A stretch of DNA of 64,000 bases. Origin: Folioceros fuciformis (taxonomy: Eukaryota > Anthocerotophyta > Anthocerotopsida > Anthocerotales). Below the pieces are notes generated by a model. It was not told the DNA's origin, did no database searches, and was given only the letters and a program-made list of their open reading frames with translations. Shown piece after piece: positions 1 through 11,691 of the stretch. Positions within the stretch are counted from its first letter, which is position 1. Each line of letters starts with the position of its first letter. A program made the position numbers and the translations under genes. Location of the stretch: NCBI GenBank assembly GCA_049999805.1, contig JBNGIO010006272.1, positions 1 through 64,000 on the forward strand, given 5' to 3'.

Positions 1-776
1 CCTCTCGAAAGGCAATTCCAAGAGCGGTCGCCGGGAGAGGAGCGAAATCCTGAGCACCTGGCGAGCGCCTGTAATGCAAGATTCCAAGAGCAATGCACAA
101 TCCGCAGCTGTCGTGCAGGCCACAATCCAGGCGACAGCGAGGGCTCCGCGAGCCCTCTTCCACTTCCAAGGCGGATTCCAGCTCAAAGAGCAAAAGGTCG
201 CTTGCCCCCGTGGCCGGCCGTGCTCGCCGTAAGGGAAACGGATCCCACTGTCGCGTCACACCCAACGCCGTTAGGGATTCTATAATTAACACATGCATGT
301 TGTCGGTCCTCGAAAGGACGAAACAGGATCGCGCATAAAGCCTGGCGACCTGAGCCTCCACCTGGAGAATAGCGGCCTACGGAAAGGACGGGCTGTGATA
401 CCCCTCTCTCTTTCGAAGGGCTATTCCTCAATGCCCTAAAAAAGCCGGAGGTTATCCCTCGGTTGCTGTGCTCTACAGGCTTTGAACAGTTCCCATGTAG
501 CATCTATGGATTTCGCCTTTTCATAGCAAACACTGAACCAGGCCAGATATCGATCACACCACTTAGCTCTACACTATCTAGCAAATTAATTTAGAAGTTA
601 ATTTATTATCAAGTTAAGTAATAAACTATCCCTCAACAACAGGATTATGGGCAACTGGAGACCAACCCATGAGGACTAGCTCTACAATTGTCCCCCTCTA
701 AGCTAGCCAATACTCACAAGATGCCATAGTGTGGGATGAGGAAGGGACTACTCACTACTTCGCATTGGAGCTCAAG
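1..776. other. No recognisable gene; upstream region of GEX1-like gene
   Basis: Short overlapping ORFs on both strands show no recognisable domain. The first 500 bases are GC-richer than the AT-rich stretch that follows. The last part presumably holds the 5' leader or promoter of the GEX1-like gene. I see no convincing TATA box or RNA gene. Confidence 0.4.
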
Positions 777-3488
777 ATGCAACAACCTCTTGCAATGCCA
801 TATGTAGGGCTATATGACAAGATCATCACATTCCATAATGGGAACATCAACATACTATATCTCATCCAACTTCTATGTAGTGTTGTTGCAAAGTTTGCTG
901 TAGTTGAGGGCTGGGGTCTTTTGGAAGTGGATAACTTAAAAGTTCCACCAAGCTCTTCAGAAGAAAGGGATACCATTGCACTGGGTGGAACAAACATTGC
1001 AACTTTTAGTACGACCCACCTTTCAAAACAAGATCATGGAAAGGTTATGCTGGAACAAGCACATGAAAGGGGCAGTAGGGATACATGTTTCCATAAGGCT
1101 TATGGTATTCTATTAAACAATTGTCACATTCTATCAAAAGATGAGGAGACAAAATCACGCATGGCTTTGGACATTGCTGATTGTTTCTTAGCAAGCTCTA
1201 GAAGGGCACCTATAAATTGTTCCATTGCTACACCTGTACTTCGATGTGTTAGTACATTGAATGATCACAATCACAAGATCTATTTGAAGTTCTTCATTGA
1301 AGCCGAACAAATATGCCGCTACATAGAGTTAGTCTCATTATCCCTGGATAAGATACCATTGGCATTCTTACCATGCCAAAAGCAAATTGCAACGGTTCTT
1401 TTCATTGATGTTAAGAATGTTTTGTTGTGGGTTGTTTAAGTTGTTCATGATTTAGGAATATGAGCTAATCTTAGCTTAGTCGGCCCCTAGGAGTGCTGCT
1501 TACAATGCAAAGACTGAGCAACTTATCAACGAATTGAAAGAAACAACAGAATTCGTTCAAGAGAGGTTGAAAAATGTTAGCCTAAAGTCAAATGTCATCT
1601 TGGAAAAATCAAGTGACATTCTCACATCACAAGACACTTTGAAATCAAGCCAAGTTGAATTGCAAAGTGCAATCAGCAAAGGCATGACAGAATTGAGCGA
1701 CATCGCAAAACAAGCACGCACCTATTTACTGGTACGGGAATCTTGAATCTCATTCAAGTACAGAAGTTGTTCATACTTCCTGGTTCTCTTGTTTCCAAAT
1801 CTTACATGTATGTCTAATCTTATGGGACAGACAATCAATGAGGCTCAACAACGATTGATTGGATCTAACGAGGAGTTATCCTTTATCATAGATGACGACC
1901 TAATCAAGTTAAGAGAGAAAACTATCATGATCACAAATGCATTGTCCTCATCTCTTATAGAACAAGAAAAGTTGCTCAAAGACCAGGAATCTACCGTAGA
2001 AGGATTAACAAACATAAAAGGCAAAGCATTAGATGCTGCCCAAGAGAGTCAAAAAGAGTTCTCCAAGTTTTCACAAGAAGCCAAAAAACACAAGGATGAT
2101 ATGATCAGTTGGCAACGTGAAGTTACCGAGTTATATGATCGGCTTATGCTCGGATCAAGAACCATGTTAGAGGCTCAGGTAACAAAAACACTCAATTCCA
2201 TTCCAACAACTTTTCTTCTTTCTCCATGATAAAATGCTAAGCAATATGATGAACATAATAAAACAAGTCCAATCAAATAATCACAACATAGGAAGAATTT
2301 ACCGAGCAGCAAGCAAGGATTTTCCAATCTTTACACAAATTGTTCAAATTACATGCGACCATCATGAACCACTCTACATCTTACACAATTATTTTAATTT
2401 ATATATTTGGTATTATTATTTTATTCTACATTACAAGTTTTGAGAGAGCTTCTCATGCACGGTTACCATCTATGATAGGTATTTGTCACTACTTGAACTT
2501 TAAACCCTTAACCCTAAACCCTAAAATATATAATATATTTACATATTATGGATACGAGCCTAATAAAAAAAACACTCCTTTTTATACAGTCATTATATTT
2601 GGGATTTTATGTGAATTTTGGATTCATCATAAAAATGTTGTTATAGCTGGACACGAAATGTGGAGGTTAAGACAACAAGAAATCTGGATTGGTATAGTAG
2701 TCATTATTCTAGAATTCAGCATCTTCATTTACACAATTAAAAAATTCAAGTAAGAATTTATGCACATGCTATATACTAACCTCATGGTTTTGATTTAGTG
2801 ATTGATACAAATCATATATTCGTCTTGTTATCATTTTATAATTTATTCTGGTATGAAGCTAATTATTGTTTCATTAATGAACTAAGGAATAAGCTTGATA
2901 TAAGCTTTAGTGAGCTACAAAAAGTAGTTCAAGATAACGCCTTCTTGAAAACCAAATTGGGTATTACTTCCTTGGCACTAGGAATGAATCAAACAACATC
3001 CTCTACCTTCTTCTTCATGGATTTTGTTACCATCATATGATATGATGATGCATAGAACTACATACTTAGGAAAGACTTATGGACAAGATTTTATCTTTTT
3101 TTTTCTCAAAATATATTTGGTAAATTTATTATTTTAAAAATAATTATTTCAATAATTTATATTATTTATTAGATTAAAAATTTGATTTCAATGTATAGAT
3201 TATCTTATTCAATGGCACCAGGAGAAGAAAGAAAGAAAGGAAGATCCAAGTTACAACCCTAAAAAAATGCATGATTACTACTTAAGAGATCACAAGTATG
3301 ATCCACTTATCTATCTTGCTTTCTAAATTATAGTGATTTTGGGTCTGTCAGCGAAATAAAAAATAAGGTTATCTTGATTTTCATGTTGCAGGCCTATTGA
3401 TCATCGTGCAAGTCCTGGAGTATCTATTTTAGCCCATGAAACTCCTCGAGATTTTACTAATTTGATTATGAAAGGTCGGTCGTTTTGA
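777..3488 (+). CDS. GEX1: GEX1/Brambleberry/KAR5-type nuclear fusion protein, 8 exons
   Basis: This is a membrane protein of the KAR5/Brambleberry/GEX1 family, which acts in nuclear membrane fusion (karyogamy) of gametes. My exon model is 777-1327, 1491-1731, 1831-2178, 2292-2478, 2647-2749, 2887-2960, 3199-3295 and 3392-3488. All junctions keep phase and give about 565 residues. In order the protein has a hydrophobic N-terminal signal-like segment ending near EGWG, then a Cys-containing domain (FHKAYGILLNNCHILSKDEE, later ALDIADCFLASS) like the GEX1 Cys-rich region. A long coiled-coil region spans exons 2-3. A membrane segment in exon 4 (IILIYIFGIIILFYIT) and a second in exon 5 (IGIVVIILEF) are followed by a basic, hydrophilic tail. 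The start is uncertain: 777 is the first in-frame ATG before the hydrophobic stretch. Exons 6-8 are supported only by phase continuity and splice sites. The gene is AT-richer than its neighbours. Confidence 0.8.
2501..2525. repeat. Telomere-like CCCTAAA repeat inside intron 4 of GEX1-like gene
   Basis: About three imperfect units of the plant telomere heptamer (CCCTAAA on this strand) lie in the intron between the two membrane-segment exons. Such interstitial telomere motifs or telo boxes are common in plant genomes. Confidence 0.7.
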
Positions 3489-4042
3489 AAATCGTGTGGC
3501 CCAAACTTGGAGCATGTGGTTTATGGCTTACCATCAAAATCTCTAGGTTTCCCATCTCTCTCCATTTCCTTTCATGCGAGAACTAATCACCTTAGCAAAC
3601 TATACATTCATGCTAGAATCAAACACTTGTATGTGGTATCTTTGGCGTAAGAGTTCCAGCCTTCGGGCCAGCTCCCCCTCCCGCCCGCGTGGGCTAGGAG
3701 GGGGCAGTGGCGACATGGTATACTCTAGTGAAAAGCACATCACCCTGCATGCAAGGCTGAAGTATCATCGTGTATCATTAAATCCTATAGGCAACAGCGT
3801 AGGATCATAACTCTAATTGGGATACAATTCGTCTACATCCAGATGCTCTCCCAGATACAATTCGCCTTCCGGAGACACAGACTCAGCTATCACACCATCG
3901 TTAGTGACATTCGTCTCGAAGTTCGTGCTGCACAAGTCGGGAGTGCAGGTGCGATGAACAAGCTGCGTTGGTATCCTCAAGCTTGAGGCATTGGCGGTAA
4001 CATGATGCGCAGTTCCAGTCATCATGAAACACGTCACTGCAC
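3489..4042. other. Intergenic, no recognised gene
   Basis: The presumed 3' end of the GEX1-like gene is followed by a GC-rich patch near 3655-3720 (runs of CCC and GGG) that contrasts with its AT-rich surroundings. I recognise no coding region. Confidence 0.4.
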
Positions 4043-4576
4043 ATGCACTCACAGCACGTCTCGCCCCGGCCGCAGCTGATATTTGCAGGCTCCTCTATAC
4101 GCAGGCTGATAGGCAACATCGACGCAAACCGAAAACAATTAGGTGCCGCGCCGCACGTCGGGGCATGCATTAAAAAGCTAGAGCTTGCACTAGAGTTGAT
4201 AAAACAAGGAAGACAGGGCAAGGAACAAGAAATGGACAATGGAAGCCACATGCCTCACCAGTCTTGGTCAGCCGATTTGAATCGTGCCACTCAGGAGTAC
4301 CTCACGCCAACACGCAGTGACGGGCGTGGCTCAAAGCGCGGCAGGCAGATGTCCATGAGCACAGATGTAAGCAGAAATGTGAGCACAGATGTAAGCAGAA
4401 ATGTGAGCACAGATGTAAGCGGAGACATGAGCACCATGGCGACCCGGGAGCGTGAAGACGAAGTCTGCGGAGCAGTTCTTGAAATGCAGACAGGCGGGCA
4501 GGGTAAAAAGAGCGTGCACTGGACAGGAACCGTGCTGCTGTGGGTGAACGTGCCGGACAAGGCATTGACCCCGTGA
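4043..4576 (+). CDS. Hypothetical 177-residue ORF with internal octapeptide repeats
   Basis: This ORF starts at an ATG and encodes a hydrophilic protein with no domain I recognise. Residues about 106-129 consist of a tandem octapeptide (STDVSRNV, twice, then STDVSGDM), encoded by the 24-bp repeat listed separately. Three overlapping minus-strand ORFs span the same bases, so ORF length is weak evidence here. I favour the plus frame only slightly, because it is hydrophilic and starts at ATG. It could equally be non-coding repeat DNA. Confidence 0.25.
   Translation: MHSQHVSPRPQLIFAGSSIRRLIGNIDANRKQLGAAPHVGACIKKLELALELIKQGRQGKEQEMDNGSHMPHQSWSADLNRATQEYLTPTRSDGRGSKRGRQMSMSTDVSRNVSTDVSRNVSTDVSGDMSTMATREREDEVCGAVLEMQTGGQGKKSVHWTGTVLLWVNVPDKALTP
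4358..4429. repeat. 24-bp tandem repeat, three copies
   Basis: The unit begins AGCACAGATGTAAGCAGAAA. Copies at 4358-4381 and 4382-4405 are identical. The third, 4406-4429, has diverged at its end. The length is a multiple of three, so it preserves the reading frame of the surrounding ORF. Confidence 0.9.
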
Positions 4577-4833
4577 AATATTAACGTTAATTTGCGCGCC
4601 CCCCTTGACTCTTTTGAACTGCGTCGTTGGTTGATAAAAGTAGACGTCCAAGAATTGATATATATATAATTACAATATTCCATCACGCCAGGTATACCCA
4701 GACGGTCGATGTTTTTTTGCGACAATACTTAAAGCTTGATAATCAGGTGTAGAGAATTGATACACAAAGGATGAGCTTCAAGAGTAAGGCGAGGGCAGGC
4801 AACCGAGGTCCTCCAAGGGCTACCAAGAAGACG

Positions 4834-4985
4834 ACTGCCTTGAGAATTCTTGCGAGGCAAGCAAGAGTGCGCCTGCCTTGAGAATTCTTGCGAGGCAAAC
4901 AAGAGTGCGACTGCCTTGAGAATTCTTGCGAGGCAAACAAGAGTGCGACTGCCTTGAGAATTCTTGCGAGGCAAGCAAGAGTGCA
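4834..4985. repeat. 38-bp tandem minisatellite, four copies
   Basis: Four head-to-tail copies at 4834, 4872, 4910 and 4948 contain the shared core GCCTTGAGAATTCTTGCGAG. They differ at one or two positions (AAGCAAG versus AAACAAG). There are no spacers, so this is not a CRISPR-like array. No gene is evident around it. Confidence 0.95.
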
Positions 4986-5814
4986 TGGATGTCACGGCCT
5001 TCTTCTACTTCTGCATTTCATAACTCAAAATAGTTAGCAGAATCTTGCAAGTGCTGGGCCCACGAAAGGTGAAGTATGGGACACCACCATCAGAATACCT
5101 GAAATCCTTGCAAATGGCTCCCCCGAACCAGAGTTTGGAGCATCTGTCCACAGGGAACAGACTGGTATGGACCACGTCACTAGCTACCGTTTGTCAATGG
5201 TGGGCAAAACCAACAAAAGCCTGCCGAAGACCAACACGTAGTCCGTTGTTACAGCACCAACGACTGTATCAGTAGACCCCACGTAGCAAACTTTGCCGGA
5301 CACATAATGATCAACCTCACCAGGAACATGAACTAGATCCCTGTAAGCCGTTCATTCGGGAAAATGACTGGCAAGAATGCGAGCATGATCTCCCCAGCTG
5401 CTTGATTAAGTAGCTCACCAAAGCCAGGCGGGCTGCTGGCATGAGAGCCATCCGCAAGCCGTCTGCGCTCTTCCAGGAAGGAGGCCCCATTGAAGCATCC
5501 ACTATCATGATGATATCCGCTCACTCTGCACGGTACGAGTGGAACCAGAGGCATGCCTGTAGCCTTTTAACTGTTCAGACACAGCTCCACAGGTGTTTGA
5601 AGCCACAACCCCTGCCACGGCATTTGGACAGCCAACATATGTGAACGAACAGACTTCCCTCCGCCCTTTGCTGTGGGACGAGTCCCAAAGGAGCCAGGAT
5701 CGAGGTTGTTCAATAGAGTCATTACCAAGGTAGGAAGCTCAGCGGAGTGACGGCAGCTTGTCCCAGCAAGCTGCAAACTTCAAGGGCAAATACGTGTAAG
5801 GAGTCAGAGCGGCC
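4986..5814. other. Region downstream of PTM-like gene; possible minus-strand exons, unresolved
   Basis: Several short minus-strand open stretches, for example 5333-5554 and roughly 5160-5345, have protein-like composition. I could not join them across credible splice sites or match them to a family. They may be exons of an unrecognised gene or decayed coding DNA. Confidence 0.3.
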
Positions 5815-8800
5815 TTACGGCGTCATGTAAACACTACCATCAGAGCGGGCTTTTATTACCTCACCACGCTCCACGGTCACTCTTGCTCGGCATTTCCTGG
5901 ACCGCTGGCGCCGTATACTCTCACCATGCGGACACGAGGGAGAACAAACTTTCCGACACTTGCAGCACTTGAAGCCAATTACGGTGGCTAAGAGTTCTCC
6001 TGACAGCCCCAAGGAATCTGCATGGAACCATTCTGCAAGACAGTGAAGAAGGTTAATAACCCCTCAGTATGCCAAGGAATGCACGAGCACAAATGACACG
6101 TTCGCCAGCATGACCTAGAAGCAGACATACCATGACAAAAGCCGCAGCCTATGTAAGCCAGAGTTGGATTGTATTCCTGCCAGCAGATGTAGCACCTCGG
6201 ACAAGCACTTGGATCAGATAAGCGCTGGCCAGGTAGCAAAAGTTTCTGTCGTCTGTATGCCCTATGCTTGGCGCTTAACTTGATTCCCCTTCTTGACAAG
6301 TCGTTCATGAAAACCAGACCATGAAGTGGTGTGCCTGCGAGAACAGTCTGCATGTTACAGTCATTGCCACACTTTGTTGATGTGCCCTCAGGGTTCTCTG
6401 CTCGTGCCAAAGTTGAATAGGGCTCTGTTCTGGAATCCGTGATTTTTGGGCCAGTACAATGATTTTTGCCCTTCAAGTTAGGACGAGTTCTACCTGCCTC
6501 TTGGGGCTCTGATTCAGCTACAGCAAGTTGCTGCGCTGTAAATTCACGCCCTCTTGTTTTGCTAGAAATTAGCCCGTCATTGTCGATCAGTTCCAGCATC
6601 TTGTAAGTTGGTTTACGTCTTCGTTTGCTCGTCCTCAAAGCTAGACAATTTTGACATACATTTTCAGTAGGCGTGTGAATGTTCGGAGCTGGTGAAGTAG
6701 CTGCAATCCAAACAAAAGGCATTGTCAGATGATGAATTGCCAACTTCGGAGGGCAGGATGTCCCCAAAGACGGATTCAAAAGATTTTTATACGCAATGTT
6801 CCCGGACTTACTGTTGCATATCTGGCAGAGGAACAACTTCCTGCGAGACAGAAGTCTAACTGTTAGCGTGGAGTTTTGAAACTCATCAGATTGGAGAGTG
6901 CTCAACTGACGTTCAACAATTACCTGTCAGCAATAAGATTCTTTCGCCTCGTCCCTGGTGGGCATTTCTGTGAGTCGTCTTTGATCGGCTTAACCCTTTG
7001 ATCGACTAATACCTGAGGAGGAAAAGGCGCACATAGGCTTGCCCAAAATGAGCCTCTTCCCATAGTCTTCCGTTTATTTTGAAATCTCCGAGCACACCTG
7101 CTGAGCTTCGTATGACGCCATGACCTAGACCTCTTCTCAAAGTCCCTCACAAGATGGAGCGGCACATCCCTTTCACACATCCATCCAGGAGGACTTTCAC
7201 AAAGCCCTGCCTCGTCTGTGTCAAAGCCTGTCTCTAATGCATTGTCCGAGGTCCTGAATTTCGGATCCCTTTTCTTCCCACCAGCAGACTTCCAATCCCG
7301 TTCTCTGCTTGCAGCGCCAACCAAGTAGATCACAGCACCTCCTTCAGCTGTCTTTGACTTGAGAATCACGTTTCTGTGGGCATCATCTTCAGATTTCAAA
7401 CACTCTTCAGAAGCAGTAAGATCATTCCACTTGATATACTTGTCCAATTGACGCACCTGGAAACAGAGCTCTGTTACGTGATATTGCCCCGGGCTAAGGA
7501 TAGGAAGCCAGAAACTCAGCCCTCGGCTTCAGAGCTGAGGAAACCAACCACAAAAGTGTGCAGAAGCAGTGTGTGAAAACCTGTACAGCAAGTTGCGCGA
7601 CATTGATGGCCATTTCAAGCCTAGACTCCCACGCGCACTTCAAACTCCTGCACGCAGCTGCTTGACCCTCGGCGTAGATAAGCTCAGGGACTTCCTTGAG
7701 TCCGCCTGCAAAACGAGGGAATACATCATCACGGCTCTGCTGGCCAGGATTAGTGTACTAGAACGTACGAGAAAACATCAGGCATGCCTTGCCGGCCGGC
7801 TCGCCTAAGTGTTGATGAAGGAAGCCTCTCGGATCGTATCAATTGCCGAGAAAGCTTCCCACCTCGCATCCAAAAGAGTCCAGAACCAAGATCTCCATCC
7901 GATACTGATTTAGGTCTACAACCAGCAGCTCCAAGCGGCCTCCCAGGTCTTCCTCTCCTAGGAACGCCGGCTTCTGTGTTGTAAGACGTTTTCCTCCATG
8001 ACAGTAACGAACAATGCTCGCTCTGCCTCGTCCAATCTGTTGATAAAGCAACGAGCCTTAGACTAGATCCCATCTGCAAGATCAGACAGAGAGTACTGCA
8101 CTTTTCAGCGACTACTCTATTCCTGACCCGAAGTTCAGCAGCCCAGATCGAAATCCAGGCAAAGACCCCGCCTTGCGTCATGACTCAGTCTCAGCTTGTC
8201 AACATCAACTTGAGTTTCCAAGCATCCATAGTTCACTTACTTGCAATATTGCGGTCTTAAGCGAGTGTAACGACACGGCCAGTTCCACTTCTCTCCTCCA
8301 ATTCTTCCTGTGATCGCCATACTCCCATGGTCCAGTCAGGAGCCCGTCAAGGCTCTCCTCCATGTGGAGTACATACGCAACAAGTGCTGGAAGATGGCTA
8401 CAGCCACCTTTCGTAAAGCGAAGTCCGCCCGGAACAAGAGCAGCTCCAGTGGACAGAGTTCCCGCCACAAGGTTCAAAAGGCATGCTCTTCGGGAAGAAG
8501 ACTTGCAGGGGATGCACCACCCACATCTCTCTTTCCGGCACTCCACCTGCTTCTTCTTGTTGTGTGGCCAGTAGAACTGCGCTGGTGCTTGCGAAAAGGC
8601 TTTTATCTGGTCCGCAGCATGAATACTCTTGGATTTCTTGCGGGCAGACGTACTCTCTGGAATGCCATCAAGGCCAGACATGACCGCCAGGCTAGCTGCG
8701 GCAGAAGCTGCTGCATCCCCGAGCACATAGTGATTCACGTAAGCACAAGCTTTCACCTCGGATGTCCTCTCCGTGAGAACATCTAACCGCAGGGCTTTTA

Positions 8801-10729
8801 TGTTGCCTTGAGAGTCTCGCTTCACAGGTCCAACATGCGACATCTTCACATCTACAGGGTCGCCCACAGTATCGGCTCCTTGCTCGCCTGCACTGCAACG
8901 GGCAAGGTCTGTTCTCTCCTGCTCAGTGATCTCCGCACTTTGCGTACCCCGGCAGCAATGATTGCTGGACGTAGATGGTGTCCGTTCTGAGTCTTGGCAG
9001 TTCCCATCATTCGACAGAGAGAGAGCTGCATTCCAGCCAGAAGCAGGATCTGTGGAAGCTGGGCATGACGAGGATCTAGAAGCATGCACATCCTCTCCAT
9101 CCATCATCACCCATGAGGACTGCCCTTGACCAGAACTTCCTTCCCACCATCGCAGAACAGAAGATCGAATACCATCGTAGCAAGGGCCACAGTCCTGAAA
9201 GAATCTCACCAGTCTATGGATATCAGAGCCGTCATACAGGTGATACTCCTTAGGTGAAAGGTACGAATCCGACCTGCAATGATCATGACGAAACATTATG
9301 TCCACCGTACACTGACGACAGAAGCTACACAAATTCGTTTCACAAGCTTGGCATTTATCGCTTACACCAAAAGGTAGCCGTAAACAGCGGTGTAGAGATG
9401 GCCCTGCGGATCAACACCCAACACTTGTGCTCCCCGCAATCCTTTGTAGTCTTTGGAACCGTGCAGGCCTGCACTGCCCATTCTACAATCAGGACACAAC
9501 CAATCACCCTCTGGCAGAAGCGCTTTGGATACTCCAACGCAGCGGGCGTGATAGGCAGCTGGACACCCATCACAGCAAATCAAGCTTCCATCCATTCCAC
9601 ACAGCACACAGTCGTCATAATTCATGTCCCTAGCTTCCACCAGTTCCTGGTCCACAGCTGAAACCCCTGCTTCGCATTCCACCTCTGCTCGCTGACACTG
9701 GTCCCCAGATTTCCTTCCCTTCACGCCCATCTCCTTCTTTCTGCCAGTCACTATGTCCACGGTTACGAAATCCCGATCCAGACATCCATTTCCTCGGCGC
9801 TTCTGTTCTGTACACCATCTTCCGCTGGCCGGGTCTCTCAGCCTTCTCAACACTCTTTTGGCCCCTGGGAACTCTGCTTCAGCATCCAAAAGAGTCACCC
9901 GCATCTCGATCTCAGCCTTTGTTTCATCTGATTCCAGCACGTTGTCGCACAGGAATTTGAGGATGGCGATCTTCTTGGACACATCTAGCTGGTAATACTC
10001 ACAGTCCATAATCCCGAGCCTCACCAAGTCCACTCCACCTCCCTTGCTCACAGTAGCCGTGGCGAGGTAGGCCAACATATAGGCAGGCCATGTCACAGCA
10101 TCCAGGAAATCCCAGTCATACATCCTGCCAGAATTGCGTGCCATGAGGGAAGGGCCATCATCACTCCAGCCTGAGAAACAAGAAAAGAGACAGATTCACG
10201 TAACCCCGACTGACACACTTCGCAGAAGCACAGCATACCTGAGACAGGCAAGAGCAGAAGGAGAGTCGTCCCTGGCAAGCCGGTCTAGATGCCGCCTGAC
10301 CGCTTGCAGAAGGCTAACGTGAACGCAGTCACTTAACGCATTGGCCTCCTTCAAGCACAGTGAACAAACAAGTTCGGGGAGAGAGAAGGGGCTGAGAAAC
10401 AGCACTTGACTGAATGATCTCAGAAAGCTGTATACTTCAAGCAGATGAGCTATGGACTCACTTGGCACAGTGACATCCCTGGCTGGCGCCGGACCGGGCC
10501 ACAGTCTACCATCACTTGCCTGCGGGACGAGCAGATTGCCGGCAGGCAATTCCGATCCCAATTGCGACTGGAACTGCCCACAATCCAGCCCTGCGCTCAC
10601 CCTACAGCATTCGACCACGGCTTTTTCCAGGAAGCCTGCTTCTTGGGCCCCCGCTTCTTGGGTTCCACCCATCGCCTTCGCTACCCACGAGGGCAGCAAT
10701 CTGCCGCTCCTTCTTGAGCAGGATGTCAT
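5815..10729 (-). CDS. PTM-like DDT-domain / PHD-finger regulatory protein
   Basis: The exon series matches plant PTM, a DDT and PHD protein implicated in chloroplast-to-nucleus retrograde signalling. The first exon (10729 down to 10219) holds the DDT domain (HLLEVYSFLRSF and following). The next (10170-9366) has the conserved WDFLDAVTWPAY segment and a PHD finger (CVLCGMDGSLICCDGCPAAY, then H and a C-x2-C pair). Exon 9273-8241 carries CGWCIPC and the GLLTGPWEYGDHRKNW block. The exon starting at 8073 has an AT-hook-like GRPGRPLG and FWMRGGKLSRQ. The exon starting near 7456 has VRQLDKYIKWND and DVPLHLVRDFEKRS. The last exon (6032-5815) completes a C-terminal zinc finger (EWFHADSLGL, then CCKCRKVCSPSCPH). 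Splice phases join in the junctions I checked. I see no clear transmembrane segments. The 5' end is uncertain: 10729 is the first ATG of the DDT exon, and family members have a longer N-terminus that could lie upstream. Confidence 0.85.
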
Positions 10730-11691
10730 TCCCTCACACCAAGCCCACTGCTGCTCCCTCCCGGCTGCGCCTTCAACTCCGCATCCGCAACGTGTTTCCC
10801 GCCCATTTCAGCAGACCATCCAGAAACAGGCTTCCCTGCCTCCTGAACCGTATCCCAGCTGCGCAGGCGTCATTTGCAAGACCCCAACTTGCGCATTCCT
10901 GGCCTGCCAACGCTTGCGTACCATACACCGTTGCCGGCTACATACAGTACTTGTACGAGGCCGCGATTGAGCGTCCCCCGTTCACTCTGTCTGCGCTAAC
11001 AACATCTTAAGCTAGGAGGTTGAAGCCGCTAAGATCTGTCAACAGGGCGCATTCATGCAACCATTGTGATTTGAAGGAAGGAGAGATCTGGAGGGAGAGG
11101 TTTGAGAAGTTGCTCGTCTGGCTGCTCGTTACCTACACGTGTCAGTTGTCCTCCGCTATCCACCATTCCCACATACGTACATACATACCCACATGGGTTG
11201 CCCACCTTCATCACATCCTTGGGTCTGGTGAACTGTCGCAATCGTGCGCGGCCACAGAATCCCGGGGTGGAGCCAGCATTAAGGATCGACGGCAGCCTGG
11301 CAAATACCAACCAAGTCCCCCGTCAGCTCCACCAGCTTTGATACTCATGCGCATCTGGCATCACAGGACGTCTGGGAATGCATGGCGGAAATATTTGGAT
11401 AAGCTTTCAGGAGATAGTGGCCAGCCGCCATGCGTGACAAGGATGGAAGGGATGAAGAACTTGGAAAGGAAACTAGCCGAGCCCACATTGCACATGGCTG
11501 GGATCAGGCACAGTGTTTTCCAGGGGAAGGTAATGGACCAGGCAACTGGCGGAAAGCTGAGCGACCAGCATGGGTGGACGCTTGTTCCTAGGCCTGCAGA
11601 CTCAGGGCACCTGGACGCGGCTGAGAGCATGACACGGTTGTCGGCAAGGAGGATCGTTGCAAGTGCGATGCCCGCAGTCTGACACGGTTGG
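10730..11691. other. Intergenic between divergent PTM-like and PPR-1 genes
   Basis: The two flanking genes are transcribed away from each other, so this stretch presumably contains both promoters and perhaps an unresolved 5' exon of the PTM-like gene. On the minus strand, just beyond the assigned start, an alternative frame encodes a basic stretch (ILLKKERQIAAL) that could belong to such an exon. The plus ORF at 11020-11682 has no recognisable domain. Confidence 0.4.

Noticed and set aside
4291-4725. Minus-strand ORFs over the 24-bp repeat
   Set aside because: They are open only because the repeat length is a multiple of three; composition is low-complexity and none matches a family.
4834-4985. 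Regular 38-bp repeats resembling a CRISPR array
   Set aside because: The copies abut with no unique spacers and the window is a plant nuclear sequence; it is a minisatellite.
5333-5554. Possible minus-strand gene downstream of the PTM-like gene
   Set aside because: Protein-like stretches exist but no splice sites join them in phase and no family is recognisable, so I did not call a gene.
7651-7760. Apparent frame break in the PTM-like gene
   Set aside because: A normal intron with donor GTACGT and acceptor GTGCAG restores the frame into SLKCAWESRLEMA; no mutation is needed.
11020-11682. 220-codon plus ORF just upstream of PPR-1
   Set aside because: No PPR or targeting features, and a stop separates it from the PPR-1 frame; probably leader or intergenic DNA.
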